A stretch of 64,000 nt of DNA from BQJU01 sp964015035. Its GTDB lineage: Bacteria > Bacteroidota > Bacteroidia > Chitinophagales > Saprospiraceae. Positions within the stretch are counted from its first letter, which is position 1, and each line of letters starts with the position of its first letter. The DNA is taken from positions 1-64,000 of the forward strand of contig CAXHCA010000013.1 of assembly GCA_964015035.1 (NCBI GenBank), given 5' to 3'. Of the stretch, positions 8,173-15,816 are shown in pieces. The notes beneath the pieces were generated by a model. It made no database searches. It worked only from the letters and a program-made list of their open reading frames with translations, and was not told the DNA's origin. Both the position numbers and the translations under genes were made by a program.

Positions 8173-8219
8173 TCGGGGTACCAGGATTCGAACCTGGGGC
8201 CCTCCCGGTTTTACCGGGA
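8173..8219 (-). pseudogene. tRNA-Pro 3' half joined to a hairpin
   Basis: The minus strand reads the hairpin TCCCGGTAAAACCGGGA, then the full T-arm and acceptor 3' strand ending TACCCCGA, identical to the intact tRNA-Pro 3' end. The 5' half (acceptor 5' strand and D-arm) is missing: upstream is the end of the GIY-YIG frame (AAATAGCGCA). Only AGCGCA keeps a hint of the original D-arm/anticodon junction. Confidence 0.8.
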
Positions 8220-8227
8220 TGCGCTAT

Positions 8228-8501
8228 TTATCCTTGGTCAGCGATATTACCCTTCTGAGAGTCAATCCATTCGAGAACATAGTTTTTATCCTTGTAGCTC
8301 TTGAGTTTTTGCTCTAGCAGCACCGCTTTCGATCGCGTATCAAATTGACAGGCAAAGATCAAAATCCACGGCCCCTTGTTCTTAGTCCATTTATTCCGGT
8401 TCTGATTATGGCGAAGAATTCGGTCTTCCAAGTTATTTGGTTTGGCCGATATAGAGCTGGGAGGTAGATTCGGATTGGATGATGTAGGTGAAGAAAGGCA
8501 T
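8228..8501 (-). pseudogene. GIY-YIG nuclease, frameshifted, copy 2
   Basis: Same as the gene at 7791-8064, with the same extra A in AACCAAATAAC (near 8434-8441). Both copies carrying the lesion means the frameshift came before the duplication. The downstream frame is open from there back to 8650 because it runs through the leader, terminator and tRNA sequence, which gives a spurious 140-residue frame starting MGAGGPRFESWYPDT. Confidence 0.8.
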
Positions 8502-8563
8502 GACAGAAGAAGTTTGAATCGCCAAAAAACACTCGTTTTGTGTTCTCTTTTGTGTAAACCAAT

Positions 8564-8598
8564 AAAAAAAGGAGTTACAACTTTCGTCATAACTCCTT
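8564..8598 (-). terminator. tRNA-Pro-type terminator, copy 2
   Basis: Same hairpin and T-run as at 8127-8161, 437 bp away. Before the element inserted, this would have been the terminator of the intact tRNA-Pro gene; the copy at 51579-51611 now serves it. Confidence 0.75.
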
Positions 8599-8653
8599 GA
8601 TAATCAGTGTCGGGGTACCAGGATTCGAACCTGGGGCCCCCTGCTCCCAAAGC
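8587..8653. other. attL, left 67-bp direct repeat
   Basis: Identical over 67 bp to 51602-51668. The shared block runs from the tRNA terminator stem through the trailer, acceptor 3' strand and T-arm into the anticodon-arm 3' strand and loop (CCCTGCTCCCAAAGC). Beyond 8653 the sequence changes to TTTAGGAGT and enters the element. Only the 3' part of tRNA-Pro is present here, the classic displaced fragment left by tRNA-targeted site-specific integration. Confidence 0.9.
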
Positions 8654-8727
8654 TTTAGGAGTAAGGTTCTATTTGAGGCGATGTGTTCATAACACGCTGA
8701 TAATCTGTAATAATTATACCAAATGTG

Positions 8728-8778
8728 TTCAGATTGGTTCAGATAAATCGTATGTTTGTTTGAAAATTGTTTGAAAAT
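8728..8778. promoter_or_regulatory. Left integrase arm-type sites (candidate)
   Basis: TTCAGATTGGTTCAGATA (8728-8745) and GTTTGAAAATTGTTTGAAAA (from 8758) each contain an internal tandem repeat and recur in the same order near the right end (51528-51576). Paired repeats just inside both ends of a tyrosine-recombinase element fit arm-type binding sites for the integrase. Assignment is by position and symmetry only. Confidence 0.6.
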
Positions 8779-8800
8779 TTTCAAACTCAATCTTCCCCTT

Positions 8801-10013
8801 ATGAGCGTGACGGCAAAACTCTTCCTGGATGACCGGCATACGAAGAAAGACGGCACCCAGGCGATTAAACTACGATTGACGATCAATCGAAAATCTATTG
8901 AATGGTCGCTATACCATCCCGGCGCAATATTGGAATGAGCAGAAACAGGCGGTGAAGGCCAATTGCCCTTTGATTGATAATACGACCCGTCTCAATAACT
9001 TCCTGCAGAAGGAGAAATCGAAGGCCATTGAGCGGGTGATCGCCCTCAATGATCGAGGCGAATTGGAGCGGTTGTCGCTGAAGGAGATCAAGAACCGGGT
9101 ATTGAACAAACAGATCGCACCGATGGCTCTGGCATTTTGCCAGGAGGTGATGGATGAAATGAACCAGGCCGGAAAGGTTGGCAATGCCCGAGTCTACAAA
9201 ACCATGCGTAATAGTTTGCAAAGCTTCCTGAAGGGCAGGGATGTTCCCTTTCACCAGATTACGTTTAAATGGCTCAAAAAATACGAAGCATGGTATTTGA
9301 GCCGGGGAAACTCGGCCAATGGCTTGAGTGTTAACCTGCGCACGTTGCGGGCGCTGTTTAATCGCGCGATTAAACAGCAGCTGGTGAGCCGGGAATTTTA
9401 TCCCTTCGACCAGTATAGCATCAAAACGGAGAAAACCCGGAAACGTGCCATTGGCATGGAGGAGATTACGAAGCTGAAAGCGTTTGAGCCTAAAACCTCC
9501 CGCCAGGAAAGAGCCAAGGATTATTTTTTCATGAGCTTCTATCTGATGGGGGCTTCCTTCATTGATCTGGCCTTTCTGAAATTATCGGACATTAAGAACG
9601 GCCGGGTGGAGTATCGGCGGAAAAAGACGGGGCAGTTACACAGCATTAAAATTACTGAACCGCTATGGGCGATTCTCGAAAAATATGTGAAAGGAAAACA
9701 GAGGGAAGATTTTATTCTTAATATCCTGACCGAAACCGAGACCAGGAGACAATACACTCAGGCCCGGGATGAGATTCGTCGTTATAACCGGACGCTCAAA
9801 GAGATCGCGGAGCTTTGCGGGATCGAGGCTAATTTAACCAGCTATGTGGCCCGTCATTCCTTTGCCAGTATCGCCAATAGCAAAAACGTGCCGCTGACGG
9901 TGATTTCTCAGGCATTGGGGCATGATAATCCCCGGACCACGGAGATTTACCTGTCGGCCTTCAATGACGAGACGATGGACGAATACCACAAGCTGATTAT
10001 TGGCGAAGATTAA
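8801..10013 (+). CDS. Tyrosine recombinase (integrase), frameshifted near 5' end
   Basis: A Bacteroidota-type integrase of ~405 aa. The N-terminus reads MSVTAKLFLDDRHTKKDGTQ and runs to RKSIE (8801-8902). Removing one base near 8903 joins it in frame to GRYTIPAQYWNEQKQAVK and the rest (to 10013). As it stands, the main frame is open only from a TTG at 8898. The core-binding SAM-like domain precedes a catalytic domain with RKKTGQ (Lys), VARHSFASIA (Arg/His region), LGHDNPRTT (His) and EIYLSAF (Tyr nucleophile). The first catalytic Arg position reads YLMGASFIDL without Arg, as reported for some Bacteroidota integrases such as IntDOT. It would catalyse att recombination in tRNA-Pro. The frameshift may disable it, unless internal initiation suffices. 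Confidence 0.85.
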
Positions 10014-10063
10014 ACTTAACAAAGCTTCATGGTTTGCGGCCGGACATCCTGGTTGGCCGGACG

Positions 10064-10087
10064 GTGCAAAAAGTATACTTTTTGCAC
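10064..10087. promoter_or_regulatory. Perfect 24-bp palindrome between int and resolvase
   Basis: Two 12-bp arms, GTGCAAAAAGTA and TACTTTTTGCAC, meet with no spacer. A further half-site TGCAAAAGTA follows at about 10093, and TTTTTGCAC recurs at the resolvase start (10186). This could be a resolvase binding (res) site or operator, or a bidirectional terminator. Confidence 0.55.
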
Positions 10088-10197
10088 TTTGCTGCAAAAG
10101 TATCGGGAATATCCTTGAACGCCTTCGAAACCTGTGCAATAACTTAAGCAAATATCAACCTGCGAAATGATCCCATCTATGGAGGTTTTTGCACTGC

Positions 10198-10767
10198 ATG
10201 AGTGAAAAAATCGGATATGCCCGTGTCAGTAGTACCAGCCAGAATCTGGATGCCCAGATGGATGCCCTGAAACAGGCCGGGTGCAGCAAGGTCTTCACCG
10301 ATAAATGCAGTGGTGCCAAATCATCGCGGCCGGGTTGGGATGAGCTGCTTGCCTATATTCGCTCCGGAGATAGTCTGGTGATTACGGAGTTGAGCCGAAT
10401 GTCCCGCTCCTTGATAGATTTGCTGGAAATTACCAAGATACTGGAAGACCGTCATGTTGAGCTGAAATCATTGAGAGAAAATATTGATACTTCGACCGCC
10501 ACCGGCCGGGGATTCTTGTCCATGATGGGCGTGATCTCCCAGATGGAGCGGGAAATAAAAGCGGAGCGTGCCGCGGCCGGTCGTGCAGCGGCCAAGGCCA
10601 GGGGAAAATCCGGCGGCCGGCCGAGGATTGATCCGGATAAGCTGGAGCAGGCCAGAATTTTATATGAGAATTCGGATAAATCGGCCTGCGAGGTGTGTGA
10701 TGTTTTTGGCTTCAGCAAAAGGACGCTCTATGCTTATATTGCCAAAAGGAAGCTGGAAGCGGTGTAG
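10198..10767 (+). CDS. Serine recombinase, Tn3-type resolvase
   Basis: 189 aa. The N-terminal catalytic domain carries the serine-recombinase signature (IGYARVSSTSQNLDAQ, with the nucleophile Ser in ARVSS) and TELSRMSRSL. The long connecting helix is followed by a C-terminal helix-turn-helix (ACEVCDVFGFSKRTLYAYI). It would resolve dimers or cointegrates. I place the start at ATG 10198, with GGAGG at 10181-10185, rather than at the TTG nine bases upstream. The palindrome at 10064-10087 is a candidate binding site. Resolvases are common on plasmids, where they keep the replicon monomeric. Confidence 0.9.
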   Translation: MSEKIGYARVSSTSQNLDAQMDALKQAGCSKVFTDKCSGAKSSRPGWDELLAYIRSGDSLVITELSRMSRSLIDLLEITKILEDRHVELKSLRENIDTSTATGRGFLSMMGVISQMEREIKAERAAAGRAAAKARGKSGGRPRIDPDKLEQARILYENSDKSACEVCDVFGFSKRTLYAYIAKRKLEAV

Positions 10768-10916
10768 AGGGGAAGAATGTTGATTCTCATTCTATAGAAC
10801 CTTAAGGGAAAAATGACAAAGTGAAAGGTAAGAATTGTTTTTTCAGAAGGTTAGCTTTTCCCTATCTTGGCCAACAATGATTGGAAAAAATAATAACATT
10901 GGCAAATTTTTAATCA

Positions 10917-13001
10917 ATGAGCAAAAGAAAAAGCTTTATTTCCTTAAAGCAAAGTTGGTTCATCACATTCTCTCTTGGGTTTCTCATTTTAGTCATCGTA
11001 AATCCTGTTGGAGAATTTCCTCTAAATGATGATTGGGCCTATTCCTTGATCGTTAGAAATTGGTTGGAAACCGGTATTTATGAAGTAAACGATTGGCCTG
11101 CAATGTCTTTGTTTACCCAAATATGCTGGGGGACATTATTTTCAGCAATATTTGGCTTTTCTTTTATGGCTCTACGACTTTCCACATTGGTCCTAGCCAT
11201 TATTGGAATATTAGCATTTAATGCAATTTTAACGAATCTAAAAATCCCTAAAGTAACTCGTATCTTGGCATTGGGGACACTTTTATTCAACCCACTCTAT
11301 TTCCATCTGTCTTTTACGTTCATGACTGATGTCCCTTTCTTAACTTGCTGTCTGTTGGCCAGCTTTTTTTATCTGAAATTTTTTCAGGAAGAACGTACTG
11401 TTATATGGGCAGGAGCCGTCTTTTTCTCAATCTGTGCCATATTAATTCGACAATTGGGAATCTTGATTCCTCTGGCATTTTTCATTGCGGTCATTACGAG
11501 TAAACACAGAAATTACTACAGAACGATTATTCTAGCAGGAATAAGTGTTCTTTTGACCTTTATTAGTCTCAAAATATATATTTGGTGTTTGAGCCAAACT
11601 ACGGGAATTCCGGCGGCCTTCTCTCAAATGGAGAGTATTATTGATCGGTTAAATTTCAGCTTTATTTACCCTTCTTTAGTGAGCATAGAAGGGAGATATT
11701 TTGTCTATTTGGGGATATTCCTCCTGCCAGTACTTTTTTTCCGCTTCTGGAGGAAAGACTATTTCTTTCTAATTGGCCTTGCGACTTTTGGCCTGGGAAC
11801 ATCTTACCTGATAGTAACAAACTGGGATAGGTTCCGGATAGGTAACACTATTTATGATCTAGGGTTAGGGCCGATATCAATGCCTGATACTGTTAGAAAT
11901 GTAACATCCTTTGAGGTCCTTCCCCCTCTGCTAGAAACCTTAGTAAAAGTGATTGGAGTCATAAGCGCTTTATTACTAATTTCGCATCTTGCAAAAGGAA
12001 TTCAGCGATTTTATTCGTCATTTACAGGCCTTTCTACTCCCCGGAATATTTTCAAGCGAGGGGTGTTAATATTTGTGTTGTTGTACTTTTTCTTTTTGTT
12101 TATCGACTACCATCGATTTGACCGATACCTTCTGCCATTGTTGCCTTTTCTGATGATGCTCATTTTGGTACCTTCAATAAGACTACGTAAGTTAAATCTT
12201 TTTCTCTCCTTAGGTAGCTTGTTAATAATCGTCATTTTTTCGGTCTCCGGGACCCATGATTATTTTTCCTGGAATAGAGCGCGTTGGGCGGCAGCGACCT
12301 ATTTAGAAAATCAAGGCATTTCTCCTAATAAAATTGATGGTGGCTTTGAATATAATGGATGGCATCAGACCAACCATAAAAATCCACATAATCGCTACGG
12401 TAAGAGCTGGTGGTTTGTGAATGAGGATAACTATGCATTAGCCTTTACAACATATCAAAACTATACTGTCAAAGCGGCATTCCCTTTCCATCGGTTTTGT
12501 AATCTTTCTACGGATACTCTTTACGCTTTAGAACGGCCAAAATGGAGCCAGATTGACACCTTTTTTTATAATATGGAATCTACTGATTCCGTCGATTATA
12601 GAGATGATTACTTTGACTGGTCACATCTAGTCCATAGAATATCACAGCATGATAATCCGTATTCTGGACGAAATACTTTATTAATAGAGGGAAGTGATGA
12701 ATTTTCATTACAGCACCGGTTGTTTCCTGTGAAGCCATTTGAGCAATTGTCTGTCTCATTCTATATGCGAGGGAACAAAGGTGGAGTAGGAATCGTAAAT
12801 GCAGCGCCTGATCCAGAAGAATTTCACTACGTTCATTCGTTAAATGAGGTGAAAGAGTATCGAGATGGATGGACGTTAATTACGGCAGAGATGACGATTC
12901 CTGAAAGTTATCCCTCAGATACTATGGATGTTTATTTGTGGAAGCAGCAAAAAGATTTACTGGAAGTAGATGATTGGAAAATAATTTGGAGAAGATATTG
13001 A
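10917..13001 (+). CDS. Membrane glycosyltransferase-like protein (GT39/PMT-like)
   Basis: 694 aa. About ten hydrophobic helices span residues ~15-455. They are followed by a ~240-residue soluble domain with carbohydrate-binding-like strands (SVSFYMRGNKGGVGIVN). The first extracytoplasmic loop contains PLNDDWAYSLIVRNWLETG, the acidic DDW-type motif of GT-C enzymes such as ArnT/PMT that use lipid-linked sugars. The likely role is sugar transfer to a surface glycan, lipid or protein; the donor is unknown. The gene has AT-rich, host-like codon use, unlike the plasmid backbone genes of the element. Confidence 0.65.
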   Translation: MSKRKSFISLKQSWFITFSLGFLILVIVNPVGEFPLNDDWAYSLIVRNWLETGIYEVNDWPAMSLFTQICWGTLFSAIFGFSFMALRLSTLVLAIIGILAFNAILTNLKIPKVTRILALGTLLFNPLYFHLSFTFMTDVPFLTCCLLASFFYLKFFQEERTVIWAGAVFFSICAILIRQLGILIPLAFFIAVITSKHRNYYRTIILAGISVLLTFISLKIYIWCLSQTTGIPAAFSQMESIIDRLNFSFIYPSLVSIEGRYFVYLGIFLLPVLFFRFWRKDYFFLIGLATFGLGTSYLIVTNWDRFRIGNTIYDLGLGPISMPDTVRNVTSFEVLPPLLETLVKVIGVISALLLISHLAKGIQRFYSSFTGLSTPRNIFKRGVLIFVLLYFFFLFIDYHRFDRYLLPLLPFLMMLILVPSIRLRKLNLFLSLGSLLIIVIFSVSGTHDYFSWNRARWAAATYLENQGISPNKIDGGFEYNGWHQTNHKNPHNRYGKSWWFVNEDNYALAFTTYQNYTVKAAFPFHRFCNLSTDTLYALERPKWSQIDTFFYNMESTDSVDYRDDYFDWSHLVHRISQHDNPYSGRNTLLIEGSDEFSLQHRLFPVKPFEQLSVSFYMRGNKGGVGIVNAAPDPEEFHYVHSLNEVKEYRDGWTLITAEMTIPESYPSDTMDVYLWKQQKDLLEVDDWKIIWRRY

Positions 13002-13309
13002 GATCGAATGATTTCTATTTTAACAGTTATTGAATGAAACTTTTTTTGACTATTCTCATTATTTTATTTAACTTGCCGAAGTAATATCAATTGCGCGCTC
13101 AGACATAATCCTTTTTATACAAACTTTTTTCATTTTTAAATTAAGACCTGTTAAGGTATTGATTATTAAATGCTTATAACTATTTGCTAGCCTACTATTG
13201 TTTCCGCTTTGGGATGGTACTGGATGTTTATGTTCATAAAACTGTTTGTTTTATTAATGTAAGTAGGTGTGTCTTTATCCATAAAACTTTATAATAAAAA
13301 CTGCGAACC
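13002..13309. other. AT-rich spacer
   Basis: About 300 bases with no supported frame. It probably holds the promoter for the next gene, but I see no convincing TTG-N19-TAnnTTTG match. Confidence 0.4.
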
Positions 13310-13966
13310 ATGAAGAGAATTTTCTTTTTTTTCGCCTTAATTTTTGCAATTTCAACATTTAGCTTAAATCAGTTACACGCTCAATTACAAGTATTAGAGG
13401 GTGGAGGCTTAGATTTAATGGCAGCTCAGACGTCGGGTTGGTTTAACCAAATCCGATTTCGAGATGATGATAAAGGTCCAATAAGACACGTTATCACGGA
13501 TCATGGTGTCCGTGATAGGCTTATCATTTATCCAGGGTTTGGGGGTGGCGCCAATGCCGAAGTAGAAATATCAGGAAAAGTTGCCATCTCCACAACGGAA
13601 ATGCCTCTGGATTTACAGAGTGGCGCGGTCGACCTTAGTAATTACAAACTCTTTGTTAATGGAGGGATACTGGCCGAAGAACTAAGAGTCGCTACAGGTT
13701 GGGCCGATTATGTTTTTGATGAAAACTATAAATTACTACCCCTAAAAGAAGTTGAAGCCTTCATTCTTGCGCATAAACATCTTCCTAATATTCCATCTGC
13801 TCAGAAAATTGAGACAGAGGGCCTTGCTCTGGGAGAAATTACCGTGAAACAACAAGAAAAAATTGAGGAACTTTTTCTTTACATCATAGAGGTCGAAAAA
13901 GAATTAAAAATACTGAAACAAGAAAATAAAGAATTACGGCAGGAGGTGGATAGCCTAAAGGAATAG
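13310..13966 (+). CDS. Secreted protein with endosialidase-chaperone-like C-terminus
   Basis: 218 aa with a signal peptide (MKRIFFFFALIFAISTFSLN ... LHAQ). The C-terminal ~85 residues match a pattern seen in many Bacteroidota tail-fibre-like proteins: WADYVFDENYKLLPLKEVEA, then HKHLPNIPSAQ, then LALGEITVKQQEKIEELFLY and a terminal coiled coil (KELKILKQENKELRQEVDSL). The coiled coil suggests trimerisation. The full family usually has long repeat regions before this tail; here the N-terminal part is short. It may be structural or adhesive. Confidence 0.65.
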   Translation: MKRIFFFFALIFAISTFSLNQLHAQLQVLEGGGLDLMAAQTSGWFNQIRFRDDDKGPIRHVITDHGVRDRLIIYPGFGGGANAEVEISGKVAISTTEMPLDLQSGAVDLSNYKLFVNGGILAEELRVATGWADYVFDENYKLLPLKEVEAFILAHKHLPNIPSAQKIETEGLALGEITVKQQEKIEELFLYIIEVEKELKILKQENKELRQEVDSLKE

Positions 13967-14013
13967 CTTACAGGATGCTTAAAAAATTCGATAAATAATG
14001 AAAATTAATAGAA

Positions 14014-15735
14014 ATGCATCAATATAAACTCTTATTCTTCTTTGTCCTCAACCTGGCACTATATCACGCCAAAGCACAAGAATTTCCTAACCTTAACTTG
14101 TCGGATTTTGAACCCTTAGGGGCACAAACATTTGAAAGTGATCCAATTGCTTTGAACCCTACAATGACCCCTTGGAGGATTTCACATGGGAGTCCGGGGA
14201 TGATTAAAGTGAGCAATAATCCTGAAGTCTGGGCATTGGAAGTTGCTTCTGGTAGTAGTTCAGGATGTTCCTCTTCTTCTAATATTAGTGAGGGGGCTTT
14301 TTATCCAGGAAATTTTTTAAAAGGGCATAAATATACTATTACAGGTATTGTTGCTGGTTCCGGAGGAACAGATAACTCAATTGATGAGGTCCTCATCAGC
14401 TTTGCCAAAGGAGTACCCGATCAAACTAATGCTGGAGATATTAATACAAGAAGTTATTGTTTTCCCAGCTTTACCCGGAAACAGGATATTTTTTATGAGA
14501 CTAATTTTTCTACAGGAACAGGACAGTTCCAGGACTTTATTAGTTTTGATGTAACTGTAGTACTCAATAATGATTATGACCAAATTTGGATATCTGCAAA
14601 GGATGATGAAGGAGGAGGAGGAGGGGAGATTTCAACCTTCAGAGTCTCAGCACTCTCAATTGTCTGTTGTGAACCTTTTATTGACTACTTTAGTTCGACC
14701 GAAGTATTGATTCCTCCCCAGCTTACAGAAACCAATCATGTTTCTCTGCCCATGATTACTCATGCAAAATATGGTGTGTCTGTATTGCCTCATGGAGGAA
14801 ATATTAACGTCCTTTCGACCGAAGAGGTTACCTTCAAGGCTGGCTCATATGTAGAAATTCGAAGTCTCTTTAGTGGAGTAGATTTTGTTGTTGAAGAGGG
14901 TGCTAATTTTTTAGCAGCCATTGAAGATTGTGACTGTAGTAGTCCTTCCAATAATATATGTGCGAATTACGAAGAAGGAATAAACTTTCTTTATACTTTT
15001 ATACCACCAACGGGCAAGTGGGTATATCTGCCAGGGGCATTAAATCCTGATAGCAATTTACCAATCCACAGAACATGGCATCCATCTTCTATACGCTACC
15101 AGATGCCGTATAATGCTTATAAATTCGAAATGGTCGTATGGGATAGAGCTGATGGTTGGCAAATTATCTATACTGACGAATTTGAAGACCCGTGTAATGG
15201 AATCCCTCTTGGAAGAATAGACTGGGACGGCTCAGGAGCGACTCACACAGGACTTCATACTGTAGAACTGACTCTTACTAATTGTGATGAAACAACACAT
15301 TTTGCTGCTGTTGAAGTAAACCTTTTGTCTCTTAATAACAATGTAACCAATGAAGAGGATGCTGAAAATATGTTGGTTATACCCAATAGTGGTTTGTCTT
15401 CTGACTCTTTCCATAAGACGGAAAGAGATCACAGCTCTTTTAGTAAATCATCTGACATTGATCGAGCTGATAAAATGCTACTCTCAGTTTCGCCAAATCC
15501 AGTAGCAGAAGATACGCGGATTAGCTTCAATGTTAGGGAAACCAGCAATGTTTCGCTTTACCTGTATAGTAGTTCGGGAGCACTGATCCAAACACTGATT
15601 AATAAACAAGCTTATGAGGCAGGCGAGCATTCAATTGACTATGATACATCACAGTTGCCTCCGGGTACTTACTATTGCCACTTAGAAATAGATGGAAGTG
15701 TTATTTCTAAGAAAATACTTAAAGTTCAACGATAA
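14014..15735 (+). CDS. T9SS type A sorting-domain protein
   Basis: 573 aa. The signal peptide (MHQYKLLFFFVLNLALYHAKA) precedes a ~200-residue carbohydrate-binding-like N-terminal region (WRISHGSPGMIKVSNNPEVW, Ser/Gly-rich linker), a middle domain ending in DCDCSSPSNNIC, and a third domain with Trp-rich strands (PTGKWVYLPGALNPD). It ends with a type A T9SS domain: LLSVSPNPVAEDTRISF, SLYLYSSSGALIQTL, LPPGTYYCHLEI, KKILKVQR. It is expected outside the cell and is probably non-enzymatic. It follows 13310-13966 by 47 bp and may be its partner. Confidence 0.75.
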   Translation: MHQYKLLFFFVLNLALYHAKAQEFPNLNLSDFEPLGAQTFESDPIALNPTMTPWRISHGSPGMIKVSNNPEVWALEVASGSSSGCSSSSNISEGAFYPGNFLKGHKYTITGIVAGSGGTDNSIDEVLISFAKGVPDQTNAGDINTRSYCFPSFTRKQDIFYETNFSTGTGQFQDFISFDVTVVLNNDYDQIWISAKDDEGGGGGEISTFRVSALSIVCCEPFIDYFSSTEVLIPPQLTETNHVSLPMITHAKYGVSVLPHGGNINVLSTEEVTFKAGSYVEIRSLFSGVDFVVEEGANFLAAIEDCDCSSPSNNICANYEEGINFLYTFIPPTGKWVYLPGALNPDSNLPIHRTWHPSSIRYQMPYNAYKFEMVVWDRADGWQIIYTDEFEDPCNGIPLGRIDWDGSGATHTGLHTVELTLTNCDETTHFAAVEVNLLSLNNNVTNEEDAENMLVIPNSGLSSDSFHKTERDHSSFSKSSDIDRADKMLLSVSPNPVAEDTRISFNVRETSNVSLYLYSSSGALIQTLINKQAYEAGEHSIDYDTSQLPPGTYYCHLEIDGSVISKKILKVQR

Positions 15736-15751
15736 CCTGTTACTATAATCT

Positions 15752-15785
15752 CGAAATGAGTCAGATAGGAAGATGGCTCATTTCG
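15752..15785. terminator. Hairpin between convergent genes
   Basis: CGAAATGAG pairs with CTCATTTCG across a ~15-nt loop, between the converging genes ending at 15735 and 15817. T-runs are poor, so termination is plausible but not certain. Confidence 0.4.
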
Positions 15786-15816
15786 GGATTCCACTTGTAG
15801 TGGTTTGCGATAGAAT

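Larger units (their letters stand above)
7746..8182 (-). repeat. 437-bp tRNA-Pro/GIY-YIG unit, copy 1
   Basis: Tandem direct repeat with 8183-8619; I see no differences between the copies. Read on the minus strand each unit holds the tRNA-Pro 3' end (acceptor strand), a trailer, a rho-independent terminator, a leader, a frameshifted GIY-YIG gene, a CCCGGTAAAACCGGG hairpin and then the tRNA T-arm again. The T-arm AGGATTCGAACCTGGGGCC is the seam between copies and recurs at 8620, where it passes into attL. Confidence 0.85.
8183..8619 (-). repeat. 437-bp tRNA-Pro/GIY-YIG unit, copy 2
   Basis: Second copy of the tandem unit described at 7746-8182, ending at the T-arm inside attL. Because neither copy has visibly diverged, the duplication is recent or kept uniform by recombination, even though both copies already share the same GIY-YIG frameshift. 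Confidence 0.85.

Noticed and set aside
7746..8653. Group I intron in tRNA-Pro
   Set aside because: GIY-YIG genes can sit in tRNA anticodon-loop introns, but no conserved intron core is visible, the flanks are duplicated halves rather than exons, and an uninterrupted tRNA-Pro exists.
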